A stretch of 64,000 nucleotides of DNA, from contig NZ_JBCNJT010000001.1 of the NCBI RefSeq assembly GCF_039596395.1, positions 1,833,315-1,897,314 of the forward strand, read 5' to 3'. The DNA is from Fluviicola sp. (lineage in GTDB: Bacteria; Bacteroidota; Bacteroidia; Flavobacteriales_D; Crocinitomicaceae). Of this stretch, positions 33,001 through 40,164 are shown piece after piece; the stretch's first letter is position 1; each line of letters begins with the position of its first letter. Under the pieces are notes generated by a model. The model was not told where the DNA came from, made no database searches, and saw only the letters and a program-made list of their open reading frames with translations. The position numbers and the translations under genes are program-made.

Positions 33001-36000
33001 TATACCTGGACCGGAACAAATGCAGCCGGCTGCGATTCAACAGTGACTTTGAACTTAACGATCAAGCAACCGACCTCTTCAACGGTTTCCGCTTCTGCGT
33101 GTAGTTCTTACAACTGGCACGGAACAACTTATACAACCAGCGGTTCTTATGTTTGGCACGGAATCAATGCAGCGGGTTGTGATTCGGCGGTAACACTGAA
33201 CTTAACGATTAAACAACCGACAACGAGCACGGTTTCTGCAACAGCATGTGACAGCTATACCTGGCATGGAAACACGTATACCTCAAGCGGGGCATACGTA
33301 TGGCATGGAACGAACGCTGCAGGTTGTGATTCGGCGGTAACTCTGAACCTGATCATCAATCAATCGACCAATTCCAGCAGTACTGTTGCAGCATGCGGCA
33401 CATACACGTGGCACGGAACCGTTTATTCGACAGGCGGAACCTATACCTGGACAGGAACCAATGCGTCCGGATGTGTGTTGACAGAAACATTGAACCTGAT
33501 TATCAAGCAACCGACGACTTCCACTGTTTCTGCTTCCGCTTGTAGTTCTTACAACTGGCACGGAACAACGTATACTGCTTCAGGTGCTTACACGTGGATC
33601 GGGACAAACGCGGTAGGTTGTGATTCGACGGTTACTTTGAATCTGACAATCAAGCAACCGACCACGTCAACTGTTTCTGCTTCTGCATGTAATTCTTACA
33701 GCTGGCATGGAACGACTTATACGACTTCCGGAGCTTATACCTGGATTGGTACGAACGCAGCAGGATGTGACTCGACTGTTACTTTGAACCTGATTATCAA
33801 GCAACCGACAACTTCAACCGTTTCTGCTTCCGCTTGTAGTTCTTACAACTGGCATGGAACGACTTACACTGCTTCAGGTGCTTACACGTGGATCGGGACA
33901 AACGCAGCCGGTTGTGATTCGACGGTTACTCTGTACCTGACAATCAAACAGCCGACAACTTCAACGGTTTCTGCATCTGCTTGTAACTCTTACAACTGGC
34001 ATGGAACAACTTACACTACTTCCGGTGCTTATACCTGGATTGGAACGAACGCGGCAGGTTGTGATTCAACAGTGACTTTGAACTTAACGATCAAACAACC
34101 GACCACTTCAACAGTTTCTGCTTCTGCTTGTAGTTCTTACAACTGGCATGGAACGACTTACACTGCTTCAGGTGCTTATACCTGGATTGGTACGAACGCG
34201 GCAGGTTGTGACTCAACGGTTACTTTGAATCTGACAATCAAACAACCAACAACTTCCACCGTTTCTGCTTCTGCTTGTAACTCTTACAACTGGCATGGAA
34301 CAACGTATACTGCTTCAGGCGCTTATACATGGATCGGGACAAACGCTGCTGGTTGTGACTCAACGGTGACTTTGAATTTAACCATCAAACAACCGACCAC
34401 TTCAACGGTTTCTGCTTCTGCTTGTAATTCTTACAACTGGCATGGAACAACGTATACCGCTTCAGGTGCTTACGTTTGGCATGGAACGAACGCGGCAGGT
34501 TGTGATTCGACGGTTACTCTGAACCTTGTTATCAAACAGCCGACAACTTCCACTGTTTCTGCTTCTGCTTGTAGTTCTTACAACTGGTATGGAACGACTT
34601 ATACCGCTTCCGGAGCTTATACCTGGATCGGGACAAACGCGGCAGGTTGTGATTCGACGGTGACTTTGAACTTAACAATTACGCAACCGACAACTTCAAC
34701 CGTTTCTGCTTCTGCTTGTAACTCTTACAACTGGCACGGAACAACTTATACCACTTCCGGAGCTTACACCTGGATTGGCACGAACGCGGCAGGTTGTGAC
34801 TCAACAGTCACTTTGAACCTGATTATCAAGCAACCGACCACTTCAACAGTTTCTGCATCTGCTTGTAGTTCTTACAACTGGCATGGAACAACGTATACTG
34901 CTTCAGGTGCTTATACCTGGATCGGGACAAACGCGGCAGGTTGTGATTCGACCGTTACTTTGAACTTAACGATTACGCAGCCGACAACAAGTACCGTTTC
35001 TGCTTCTGCTTGTAATTCTTACAACTGGCATGGAACAACGTATACTGCTTCAGGTGCTTATACCTGGATCGGGACAAACGCGGCAGGTTGTGATTCGACC
35101 GTTACTTTGAACTTAACGATTACGCAGCCGACAACAAGTACCGTTTCTGCTTCTGCTTGTAATTCTTACAGCTGGCATGGAACAACTTATACCGCTTCCG
35201 GAGTTTATACCTGGATTGGTACAAACGCGGCGGGTTGTGATTCAACTGTTACTTTAAACTTAACGATTACTCAACCGTCAACAAGCACGATTTCTGAAAC
35301 TGCGTGCGGTACATACACATGGCACGGAACAACTTACACCACTTCCGGAGCTTATACCTGGATTGGTACAAACGCGGCTGGTTGTGATTCAACAGTCACT
35401 CTGAACTTAACAATTACGCAACCGTCAACAAGTACGGTTTCTGAAACAGCTTGTGGTTCTTACAACTGGCATGGAACGACTTACACTACTTCCGGAGCTT
35501 ATACCTGGATCGGGACAAACGCAGCAGGTTGTGACTCAACGGTGACTTTGAACTTAACGATTACGCAACCGTCAACAAGCACGGTTTCTGAAACTGCGTG
35601 TGGTTCTTACAACTGGCATGGAACAACTTACACTGCTTCCGGAGTTTACACCTGGATTGGAACGAACGCAGCAGGTTGTGACTCATCAGTGACTTTGAAC
35701 TTAACAATCACTCAGCCAACAACTTCTACTGTTTCTGAAACGGAATGTGGTTCATTTACATGGCACGGAACTACTTACACTGCTTCCGGAGTTTACACCT
35801 GGATTGGAACGAACGCAGCAGGTTGTGACTCAACAGTGACTTTGAACTTAACAATCACTCAGCCAACAACTTCTACTGTTTCTGAAACGGAATGTGGTTC
35901 ATACACCTGGCACGGAACAACTTATACCACTTCCGGAGTTTATACCTGGATCGGAACAAACGCAGCAGGTTGTGACTCAACGGTGACTTTGAACTTAACG

Positions 36001-36483
36001 ATTCAATCTGTGAATGCAACTGTAACAGTACAAGGTGCTACCATGACTTCTGCAGAATCGGGAGGCACTTACCAATGGGTGAAATGCGACGGTTCGTTCA
36101 CAGCGATCAACGGTGCTACTTCCCAAAGTTATACTCCGGTAGTAAATGGTTCTTACGCGGTAATCGTTACCGGAGCAAACGGATGCACCGACACCAGTGC
36201 TTGTGTAAACATTGCAAACGTTGGCTTGAAGGATCTTTCTTTCGAAGCTGAATTGAAAGCATACCCGAATCCGACAACCGGCAACGTAAGAGTTGACCTG
36301 GGAGAAACGCAATACAACATCACGCTTACCGTGCGCGATGCACTTGGAAGAATGGTCAACCAATACCGTTACGAGGCAGCGCAATCCATTGATCTGGATA
36401 TGCCGGAAGCACGCGGTGTGTATTCACTGACACTTGTAAGCCAGGAAGGTAAATCTGCGATCCTTCAGATCGTGAAACAATAA
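30076..36483 (+). CDS. Giant T9SS-exported adhesin: beta-helix plus 22 tandem 49-residue repeats
   Basis: 2135 residues. The signal peptide is MKHRSFIRLLLALCLVTSCS with export end AFA. Residues about 30-860 form a right-handed parallel beta-helix of the polymorphic-outer-membrane-protein type: recurring GGGxYxxx (GGGLYCNSS, YGGGVCLKRSG) and FxNN/NNNxI turns. A degenerate repeat at about 850-899 leads into 22 repeats of 49 residues (900-1977), each with two Cys (SACxSY and AGCDST), W-H-G-T-T-Y and N-L-T-I. Then an Ig-like domain (1978-2050; GTYQWVKCDGSF) and a type A T9SS sorting domain (ELKAYPNPTTGNVRVDLGE, SAILQIVKQ). A surface fibre in which Cys12 and Cys39 of each repeat may form a disulphide. 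Role in adhesion or gliding is inference. Confidence 0.95.
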   Translation: MKHRSFIRLLLALCLVTSCSHAFAARIYVKQNATGANNGTSWANAYTNLEWALAFAASGDEIWVAAGTYYTSDMNDPNNSFVLGDNVKLYGNFAGTETSLSQRVGLTPNASGANRTNETILSGDIGVAGTNSDNAYRVMYLVGNTTSVFIDGIKIVGGNSRAGVVRGKGAGIFIQNSGTVQLSNVIIMNNVSSAEGTPGGAGGGLCIDNSGAFTLTNSVIRNNTLAETTTYYSGSGAFLGGGGLYCNSSSVQISNSFITNNAVASGGYGDVYGGGVCLKRSGVSNVTVTNTEITNNTITKNGSLSTYAQGGGFYCYGTTANTLLLSGSKFNNNACQAVAANTSYGEAYGAGAYFFGDTLRIANCEFLTNTVTGGVNTYGGGFYCDQTKKAYLSNSQFNYNTLTGGRTNYGGGAYLSSIFGALPFEISNCQFSNNSMTSTKASATGRGGGLYTASSLIITGSQFNDNSITMTCTNTSIAASQAGGYGGGLATSNSLDVDNCTFNNNQIYNSMNYNTENYATFNNQHAIAYGGGIYTSTYFNVKNSSFLNNYNLGNANAQYTGYATQALTKGGGFCVEFSSAPATGPSKLLNCEFSGNTTYSAAYSNINNSATKGGGVSIENTYTAYQVHVDGCTISNNLSYIANPNAPTNSGGGIHFSSAGHIFRTKIQNNLARSLKGDVYGGGAYTAASGFISNCLITGNAVMAPSKAYGGGIYNTGTSTMSSLTVAENKSNSTSSADDKGAGVYNNSNKSLYNSIVYYNESTDNYFGQASYLPFNSIIQYFPNGATNYNLPPFFADTAANDFHVAANSIAINHGNNTYIPAGVTLDLDGNPRILNSTIDIGAYELDPCINQTSITASICPGGSYSFNGMTLTAAGVYKDTLTNVSGCDSIVTLSLTLSGGTSSNTTIAVCNSYTWNGTTYTASGTYTWNGTNAAGCDSTATLNLTIKLPTTSTVTASACSSYTWHGTTYTAGGTYTWTGTNAAGCDSTVTLNLTIKQPTSSTVSASACSSYNWHGTTYTTSGSYVWHGINAAGCDSAVTLNLTIKQPTTSTVSATACDSYTWHGNTYTSSGAYVWHGTNAAGCDSAVTLNLIINQSTNSSSTVAACGTYTWHGTVYSTGGTYTWTGTNASGCVLTETLNLIIKQPTTSTVSASACSSYNWHGTTYTASGAYTWIGTNAVGCDSTVTLNLTIKQPTTSTVSASACNSYSWHGTTYTTSGAYTWIGTNAAGCDSTVTLNLIIKQPTTSTVSASACSSYNWHGTTYTASGAYTWIGTNAAGCDSTVTLYLTIKQPTTSTVSASACNSYNWHGTTYTTSGAYTWIGTNAAGCDSTVTLNLTIKQPTTSTVSASACSSYNWHGTTYTASGAYTWIGTNAAGCDSTVTLNLTIKQPTTSTVSASACNSYNWHGTTYTASGAYTWIGTNAAGCDSTVTLNLTIKQPTTSTVSASACNSYNWHGTTYTASGAYVWHGTNAAGCDSTVTLNLVIKQPTTSTVSASACSSYNWYGTTYTASGAYTWIGTNAAGCDSTVTLNLTITQPTTSTVSASACNSYNWHGTTYTTSGAYTWIGTNAAGCDSTVTLNLIIKQPTTSTVSASACSSYNWHGTTYTASGAYTWIGTNAAGCDSTVTLNLTITQPTTSTVSASACNSYNWHGTTYTASGAYTWIGTNAAGCDSTVTLNLTITQPTTSTVSASACNSYSWHGTTYTASGVYTWIGTNAAGCDSTVTLNLTITQPSTSTISETACGTYTWHGTTYTTSGAYTWIGTNAAGCDSTVTLNLTITQPSTSTVSETACGSYNWHGTTYTTSGAYTWIGTNAAGCDSTVTLNLTITQPSTSTVSETACGSYNWHGTTYTASGVYTWIGTNAAGCDSSVTLNLTITQPTTSTVSETECGSFTWHGTTYTASGVYTWIGTNAAGCDSTVTLNLTITQPTTSTVSETECGSYTWHGTTYTTSGVYTWIGTNAAGCDSTVTLNLTIQSVNATVTVQGATMTSAESGGTYQWVKCDGSFTAINGATSQSYTPVVNGSYAVIVTGANGCTDTSACVNIANVGLKDLSFEAELKAYPNPTTGNVRVDLGETQYNITLTVRDALGRMVNQYRYEAAQSIDLDMPEARGVYSLTLVSQEGKSAILQIVKQ
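32773..36006 (+). repeat. 22 in-frame tandem repeats of 147 bp
   Basis: The length divides exactly: 22 x 147 = 3234 bp. The consensus repeat starts QPTTSTVSASACxSYNWHGT. The first five copies are the most diverged, copies 6-17 are close, and 18-22 form a subfamily (SETACG, SETECG in place of SASACN). Neighbouring copies around 34908-35170 share stretches over 100 bases long with no difference at 147-bp offset, indicating recent unequal exchange. Confidence 0.95.
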
Positions 36484-36510
36484 CTTATTTCGCACCTGTA
36501 TATCATCAGA

Positions 36511-36539
36511 AAGCATTCCTCCGGGAGTGCTTTTTTTTG
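36511..36539 (+). terminator. Rho-independent terminator of the adhesin gene
   Basis: AAGCATTCC-TCC-GGGAGTGCTT followed by a run of T, 28 bp after the adhesin stop codon. Confidence 0.8.
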
Positions 36540-36565
36540 TTTTACCCGAAATAAGTTTCCTACTT

Positions 36566-37342
36566 CTAGATTTCCTGCATCAAAGGTTTGATCTGTAAAC
36601 TCACAATGCTGCACCGTTTGGGCTGCGAAAGGCAGAAAATAATAGCCCAGGCAATATCCTGTGCCTCCAGCATTTCTTCGTTTTGTACCTTCTTTTCCAG
36701 ATCTTCCACAAAACCTTCCTGCATATCCGTAAGCACAGCACCCGGCTCAATCAGCGTTACATGAATATTGTATGGGTTCAATTCCTTTCTCAGGGAAACC
36801 GAGAAACCTTGTATAGCTGCTTTGGCGGCTACATACATCGAACTTCCGCCATCCCTGGTTTCAGCACTCATGGAACCGATATTGATAATGTGGCCGCTGC
36901 CGTTCTGCTTCATTCGTTTAGCTGCTTCATGAACACACATCAGGTAACCGTCCACATTGGTGCTCAGCATGTAATTCCGGTCTTCATGACTTCCTTCCAG
37001 AACACTTCCGTAACCGATTGCCGCATTGTTGATCAGCACGTCTATCGTACCGAATTCGTCATCAAATCTTTTAAAAACTGCTGCTACATCATCCTTCTCG
37101 GAAGCATCAGCTATCATACCTATTACTTTGTTATTTCCTGTTTTATCCCGTTCTCCCCAGGCTTCATTCAACTTTCCCAGAGTTTCATCCAGTTCCTCCC
37201 TGTGTCTTCCGAAGATCATAACACGAGCTCCCAAAGAAGCCAACAAAAGTGCTGTAGCCCGCCCGATCCCTGCTGTTCCTCCGGTAACCAGGACATTTTT
37301 ATCTGCCACTGTTACCGGTAAATAATCCATCAATTTTTTCAT
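36566..37342 (-). CDS. Short-chain dehydrogenase/reductase
   Basis: 258-residue SDR: MKKLMDYLPVTVADKNVLVT then cofactor loop TGGTAGIGRATALL near 20, MIFGRHREELDETL basic patch (NADP preference likely), MIADAS near 76, LINNAAIGYG near 105, active-site IINIGSMSAET near 153 and MYVAAKAAIQG near 167 (Tyr-x-x-x-Lys as YVAAK), and LIEPGAVLTDM. Unlike three other SDR genes in the window it has no adjacent AraC gene. Convergent with the adhesin, and divergent from the DNA-repair operon with 231 bp between them. Confidence 0.92.
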   Translation of the reverse strand: MKKLMDYLPVTVADKNVLVTGGTAGIGRATALLLASLGARVMIFGRHREELDETLGKLNEAWGERDKTGNNKVIGMIADASEKDDVAAVFKRFDDEFGTIDVLINNAAIGYGSVLEGSHEDRNYMLSTNVDGYLMCVHEAAKRMKQNGSGHIINIGSMSAETRDGGSSMYVAAKAAIQGFSVSLRKELNPYNIHVTLIEPGAVLTDMQEGFVEDLEKKVQNEEMLEAQDIAWAIIFCLSQPKRCSIVSLQIKPLMQEI

Positions 37343-37404
37343 GTATTCAGCCAGTTATTTATTTTTCTTCGAAAAATAACCTTCCGGGAAGCGGGAATCT
37401 TACA

Positions 37405-37422
37405 AAATCACAGGTGTGATTT
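37405..37422. promoter_or_regulatory. Perfect 18-bp palindrome between SDR and ligase operon
   Basis: AAATCACAGGTGTGATTT is perfectly symmetrical around GG. It lies 63 bp upstream of the SDR gene (minus) and 152 bp upstream of the exonuclease gene (plus). It has the look of a dimeric-regulator operator. The half-sites are CRP-like words (TCACA/TGTGA) but in the inside-out order. A nearby imperfect hairpin (GTTATTTATTTTTC and CGAAAAATAAC, 37355-37381) may be a second site. Confidence 0.45.
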
Positions 37423-37573
37423 ATATAATTATTGGGAGAAATAGTACGACGATCTATTTATCATGCTCCTCTATTTTTAAAAACCCCGCTTTTTCTTAAT
37501 AATCGTTAATACTTGCCGGCACCTGCATACAGATCATTTTTCAAATAACTAACTTATCCGTTAAACAGAGAGT

Positions 37574-38566
37574 ATGCTTAAATTCACAGATAAGGGAATG
37601 TACTGTCAACCGGGAAAGTTTTATATCGATCCCTGGCGTCCGGTGGACAAGGCGCTCATTACGCACGGCCATAGTGATCATGCGCGCTGGGGAAGCAAAG
37701 CCTATTTGTGTCAGCACGACACGAAACCTATTCTCAAACTCCGGCTCGGAGCAGATATATCTGTAGAAAGTGTTTCATATGGCGAACCCATTTCCATCAA
37801 CGGTGTTAAGGTGAGTTTTCATCCAGCAGGACACATCATCGGATCGGCACAAATCCGCATGGAATACAAAGGCGAAATCTGGGTAGTAACCGGTGATTAC
37901 AAACTGGCAGACGATGGCATCAGTGCACCTTTCGAACTCGTAAAATGCCATCATTTTGTGACCGAATCCACTTTTGGCTTACCGATTTACCGGTTTGATC
38001 CACCCGAAAAGACGTATGCAGAAATCAATCAATGGTGGGCGCAAAATGCCGCCAACGGAATAAACACCGTGCTTTTGGGTTATGCCCTGGGCAAATCACA
38101 GGCAATCCTGAATGCACTGGATCCGGGTAACGGGCCCATTTTCCTGCATGGTGCAGTAGCCAATGTGAACGACGCACTAACAGAATCCGGATACCATTTC
38201 CCGGGATCACGCATTACTGCCGAAACGGATCGCAAAAGCATCCAATCGGCCCTGATCATGGCCCCGCCTTCTGCCTTCGGAACTCCCTGGCTTCGGAAAC
38301 TGGCTCCTTACAAAGTTGCCATGTGCAGTGGCTGGATGGCCCTGCGCGGTGCAAGACGCAGAAAAGGAGTGGATAAAGGCTTTGCTCTTTCAGACCATTG
38401 CGACTGGAACCAGCTCAACGAAGCTATTCTTGCCACAGGCGCAGAACATGTATATGTGACGCACGGTTACGAGTCGGCATTTTCGCGCTGGGTGCGTGAA
38501 GTGCACCAGCTGAGTGCTTATGAGGTCAAAACATTGTTTCACGAAGGAGAAGACGAAGATTTATGA
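37574..38566 (+). CDS. Ligase-associated DNA exonuclease (metallo-beta-lactamase fold)
   Basis: 330-residue nuclease of the SNM1/artemis-like family found next to ATP-dependent ligases. KALITHGHSDHARWG near 27-40 contains the metal-binding HxHxDH. VSFHPAGHIIGSAQIRME near 78 carries a later metal His, and WVVTGDYK near 100 the bridging Asp. The C-terminal beta-CASP-like part ends ALSDHCDWNQL and HVYVTHGYESAF (near 273-300). First of the repair operon: its stop overlaps the ligase start by 4 bp (ATGA). Expected to trim DNA ends before ligation; cytoplasmic. Confidence 0.95.
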   Translation: MLKFTDKGMYCQPGKFYIDPWRPVDKALITHGHSDHARWGSKAYLCQHDTKPILKLRLGADISVESVSYGEPISINGVKVSFHPAGHIIGSAQIRMEYKGEIWVVTGDYKLADDGISAPFELVKCHHFVTESTFGLPIYRFDPPEKTYAEINQWWAQNAANGINTVLLGYALGKSQAILNALDPGNGPIFLHGAVANVNDALTESGYHFPGSRITAETDRKSIQSALIMAPPSAFGTPWLRKLAPYKVAMCSGWMALRGARRRKGVDKGFALSDHCDWNQLNEAILATGAEHVYVTHGYESAFSRWVREVHQLSAYEVKTLFHEGEDEDL

Positions 38567-40164
38567 GGCTGTTCACCCAATTATTCACCGCAATAGACGA
38601 AAGCACGAAGACTACCGTAAAGGTGGCAGCACTCGTTTCCTATTTCCGGCAGGCTTCGCAAGAGAATATCCTGCACGCCATTGCGTTGATCATGGGAAAC
38701 AAACCCAAAAGGCCCGTTAAAACAACCGAACTCAAAGAATGGGCAGCTGAATTGGCCGGAATTCCGAATTGGCTCTTCGACGAATCGTATTACATAGCCG
38801 GCGATTTGGCAGAAACCATTGCATTGCTCCTTCCACCTCCGGTTCAGCAGCGCGAACTGGACCTTGCAACACTGATCAAAGACTTGTCGAGACTCATTGT
38901 TCTTTCACCGGAAGAGCGCAAGGAAGAAATCCTGGATTACTGGAAATCGCTTTCGGGCAGCGAACTTTTTGTGTTCAATAAACTGATCACCGGAAACTTC
39001 CGCATGGGTGTTTCGCGGCAATTGGTCATCAAGGCACTGGCTCAATTCCTTGAAATGGACGAAGCACAGATCGCGCACCAGCTTATGGGCAAGTGGAAAC
39101 CGGAAAACGAAACACTGGATTCGCTTTTTGGCCGGGAATCACTTACCGGGAAACATTACCAACCCTACCCTTTTTACTTAGCTTATCCACTGGAAGCGTT
39201 GCCCGAAACCCTCGGGCCGATCAGCGACTGGATCCTGGAGCGCAAACTGGACGGGATCCGCGGGCAGATCATTGTGCGAAACGATGAACTTTTTGTCTGG
39301 AGCCGCGGTGAAGACCTCCTGACAGATAAATTCCCGGAATTCCATCCATTAAAAGAAATACTGCCCGCAGGAACGGTTATAGACGGCGAAATTATTCCGC
39401 TTCTCGACGGCAATTATCTGGGATTTAACGAAATGCAGAAGCGCATTGGTAGGAAGAACCTTTCCAAAAAGATCATGGCCGATGTTCCGCTGGTGATGGT
39501 CTGTTACGATCTGCTCGAATGGCAGGGAGAAGACCTGCGCCGGAAATCCCTTTCCGAACGGCGAAGCCTGCTGACCGGTTTACTGGAAAATTATCCCGTC
39601 AATTCTATTTTAATTTTATCCGAAGACCTGCCCTTCCAAAACTGGGAAGAAGCAGCCGCATTCCGCATCAATGCCCGCAAGGAACAGTGTGAAGGGCTGA
39701 TGATCAAACGCCGGGAAAGCAACTATGAGATCGGTCGCAAACGAGGTAACTGGTGGAAGTGGAAAACCGAGCCCATGACAATTGACGGAGTGCTGATCTA
39801 CGCACAAAGCGGTCACGGACGGCGCGCCAACCTGTTTACCGATTACACCTTTGCCGTGTGGGATGAAAACGGGAACCTGCTTCCGTTTGCCAAAGCTTAT
39901 TCCGGTTTGACAGATAAAGAAATTGTGACGCTCGACAATTGGGTGAAGCGCAATACGGTTGAAAAATTCGGCCCGGTAAGAAGCGTGAAACCTTATTGGG
40001 TTTTTGAGATCGCCTTTGAAGGAATTGCGGAGAGTCCGCGGCATAAGTCGGGAATTGCTTTGCGTTTCCCACGAATCTTGCGTTGGCGGCAGGATAAAAA
40101 AGCTTCCGAAGCCAACACCATCTCGGATCTGAAAGACTGGCTAAAATTCGATACGCATGAGTGA
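38563..40164 (+). CDS. ATP-dependent DNA ligase (LigC/PP_1105-type)
   Basis: 533-residue ligase. The N-terminal DNA-binding helical domain is residues 1-200. The catalytic motif I is ERKLDGIRGQ with AMP-accepting Lys228. Motif III is GTVIDGEIIPL near 270, motif IV near 385-400 (EGLMIKRRESNYEIGRKRGN), and motif V WWKWKTEPMTIDGVL near 400-415. The C-terminal OB domain ends IALRFPRILRWRQDKKA. Seals nicks using ATP in bacteria that also have the NAD ligase. The stop overlaps the helicase start by 8 bp. Part of a conserved four-gene module linked to DNA damage response. Confidence 0.96.
   Translation: MRLFTQLFTAIDESTKTTVKVAALVSYFRQASQENILHAIALIMGNKPKRPVKTTELKEWAAELAGIPNWLFDESYYIAGDLAETIALLLPPPVQQRELDLATLIKDLSRLIVLSPEERKEEILDYWKSLSGSELFVFNKLITGNFRMGVSRQLVIKALAQFLEMDEAQIAHQLMGKWKPENETLDSLFGRESLTGKHYQPYPFYLAYPLEALPETLGPISDWILERKLDGIRGQIIVRNDELFVWSRGEDLLTDKFPEFHPLKEILPAGTVIDGEIIPLLDGNYLGFNEMQKRIGRKNLSKKIMADVPLVMVCYDLLEWQGEDLRRKSLSERRSLLTGLLENYPVNSILILSEDLPFQNWEEAAAFRINARKEQCEGLMIKRRESNYEIGRKRGNWWKWKTEPMTIDGVLIYAQSGHGRRANLFTDYTFAVWDENGNLLPFAKAYSGLTDKEIVTLDNWVKRNTVEKFGPVRSVKPYWVFEIAFEGIAESPRHKSGIALRFPRILRWRQDKKASEANTISDLKDWLKFDTHE

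Noticed and set aside
32773-36006. Regular 147-bp repeats as a CRISPR array
   Set aside because: The repeats are continuous, in frame, without unique spacers, and encode a protein with constant Cys and Trp positions.
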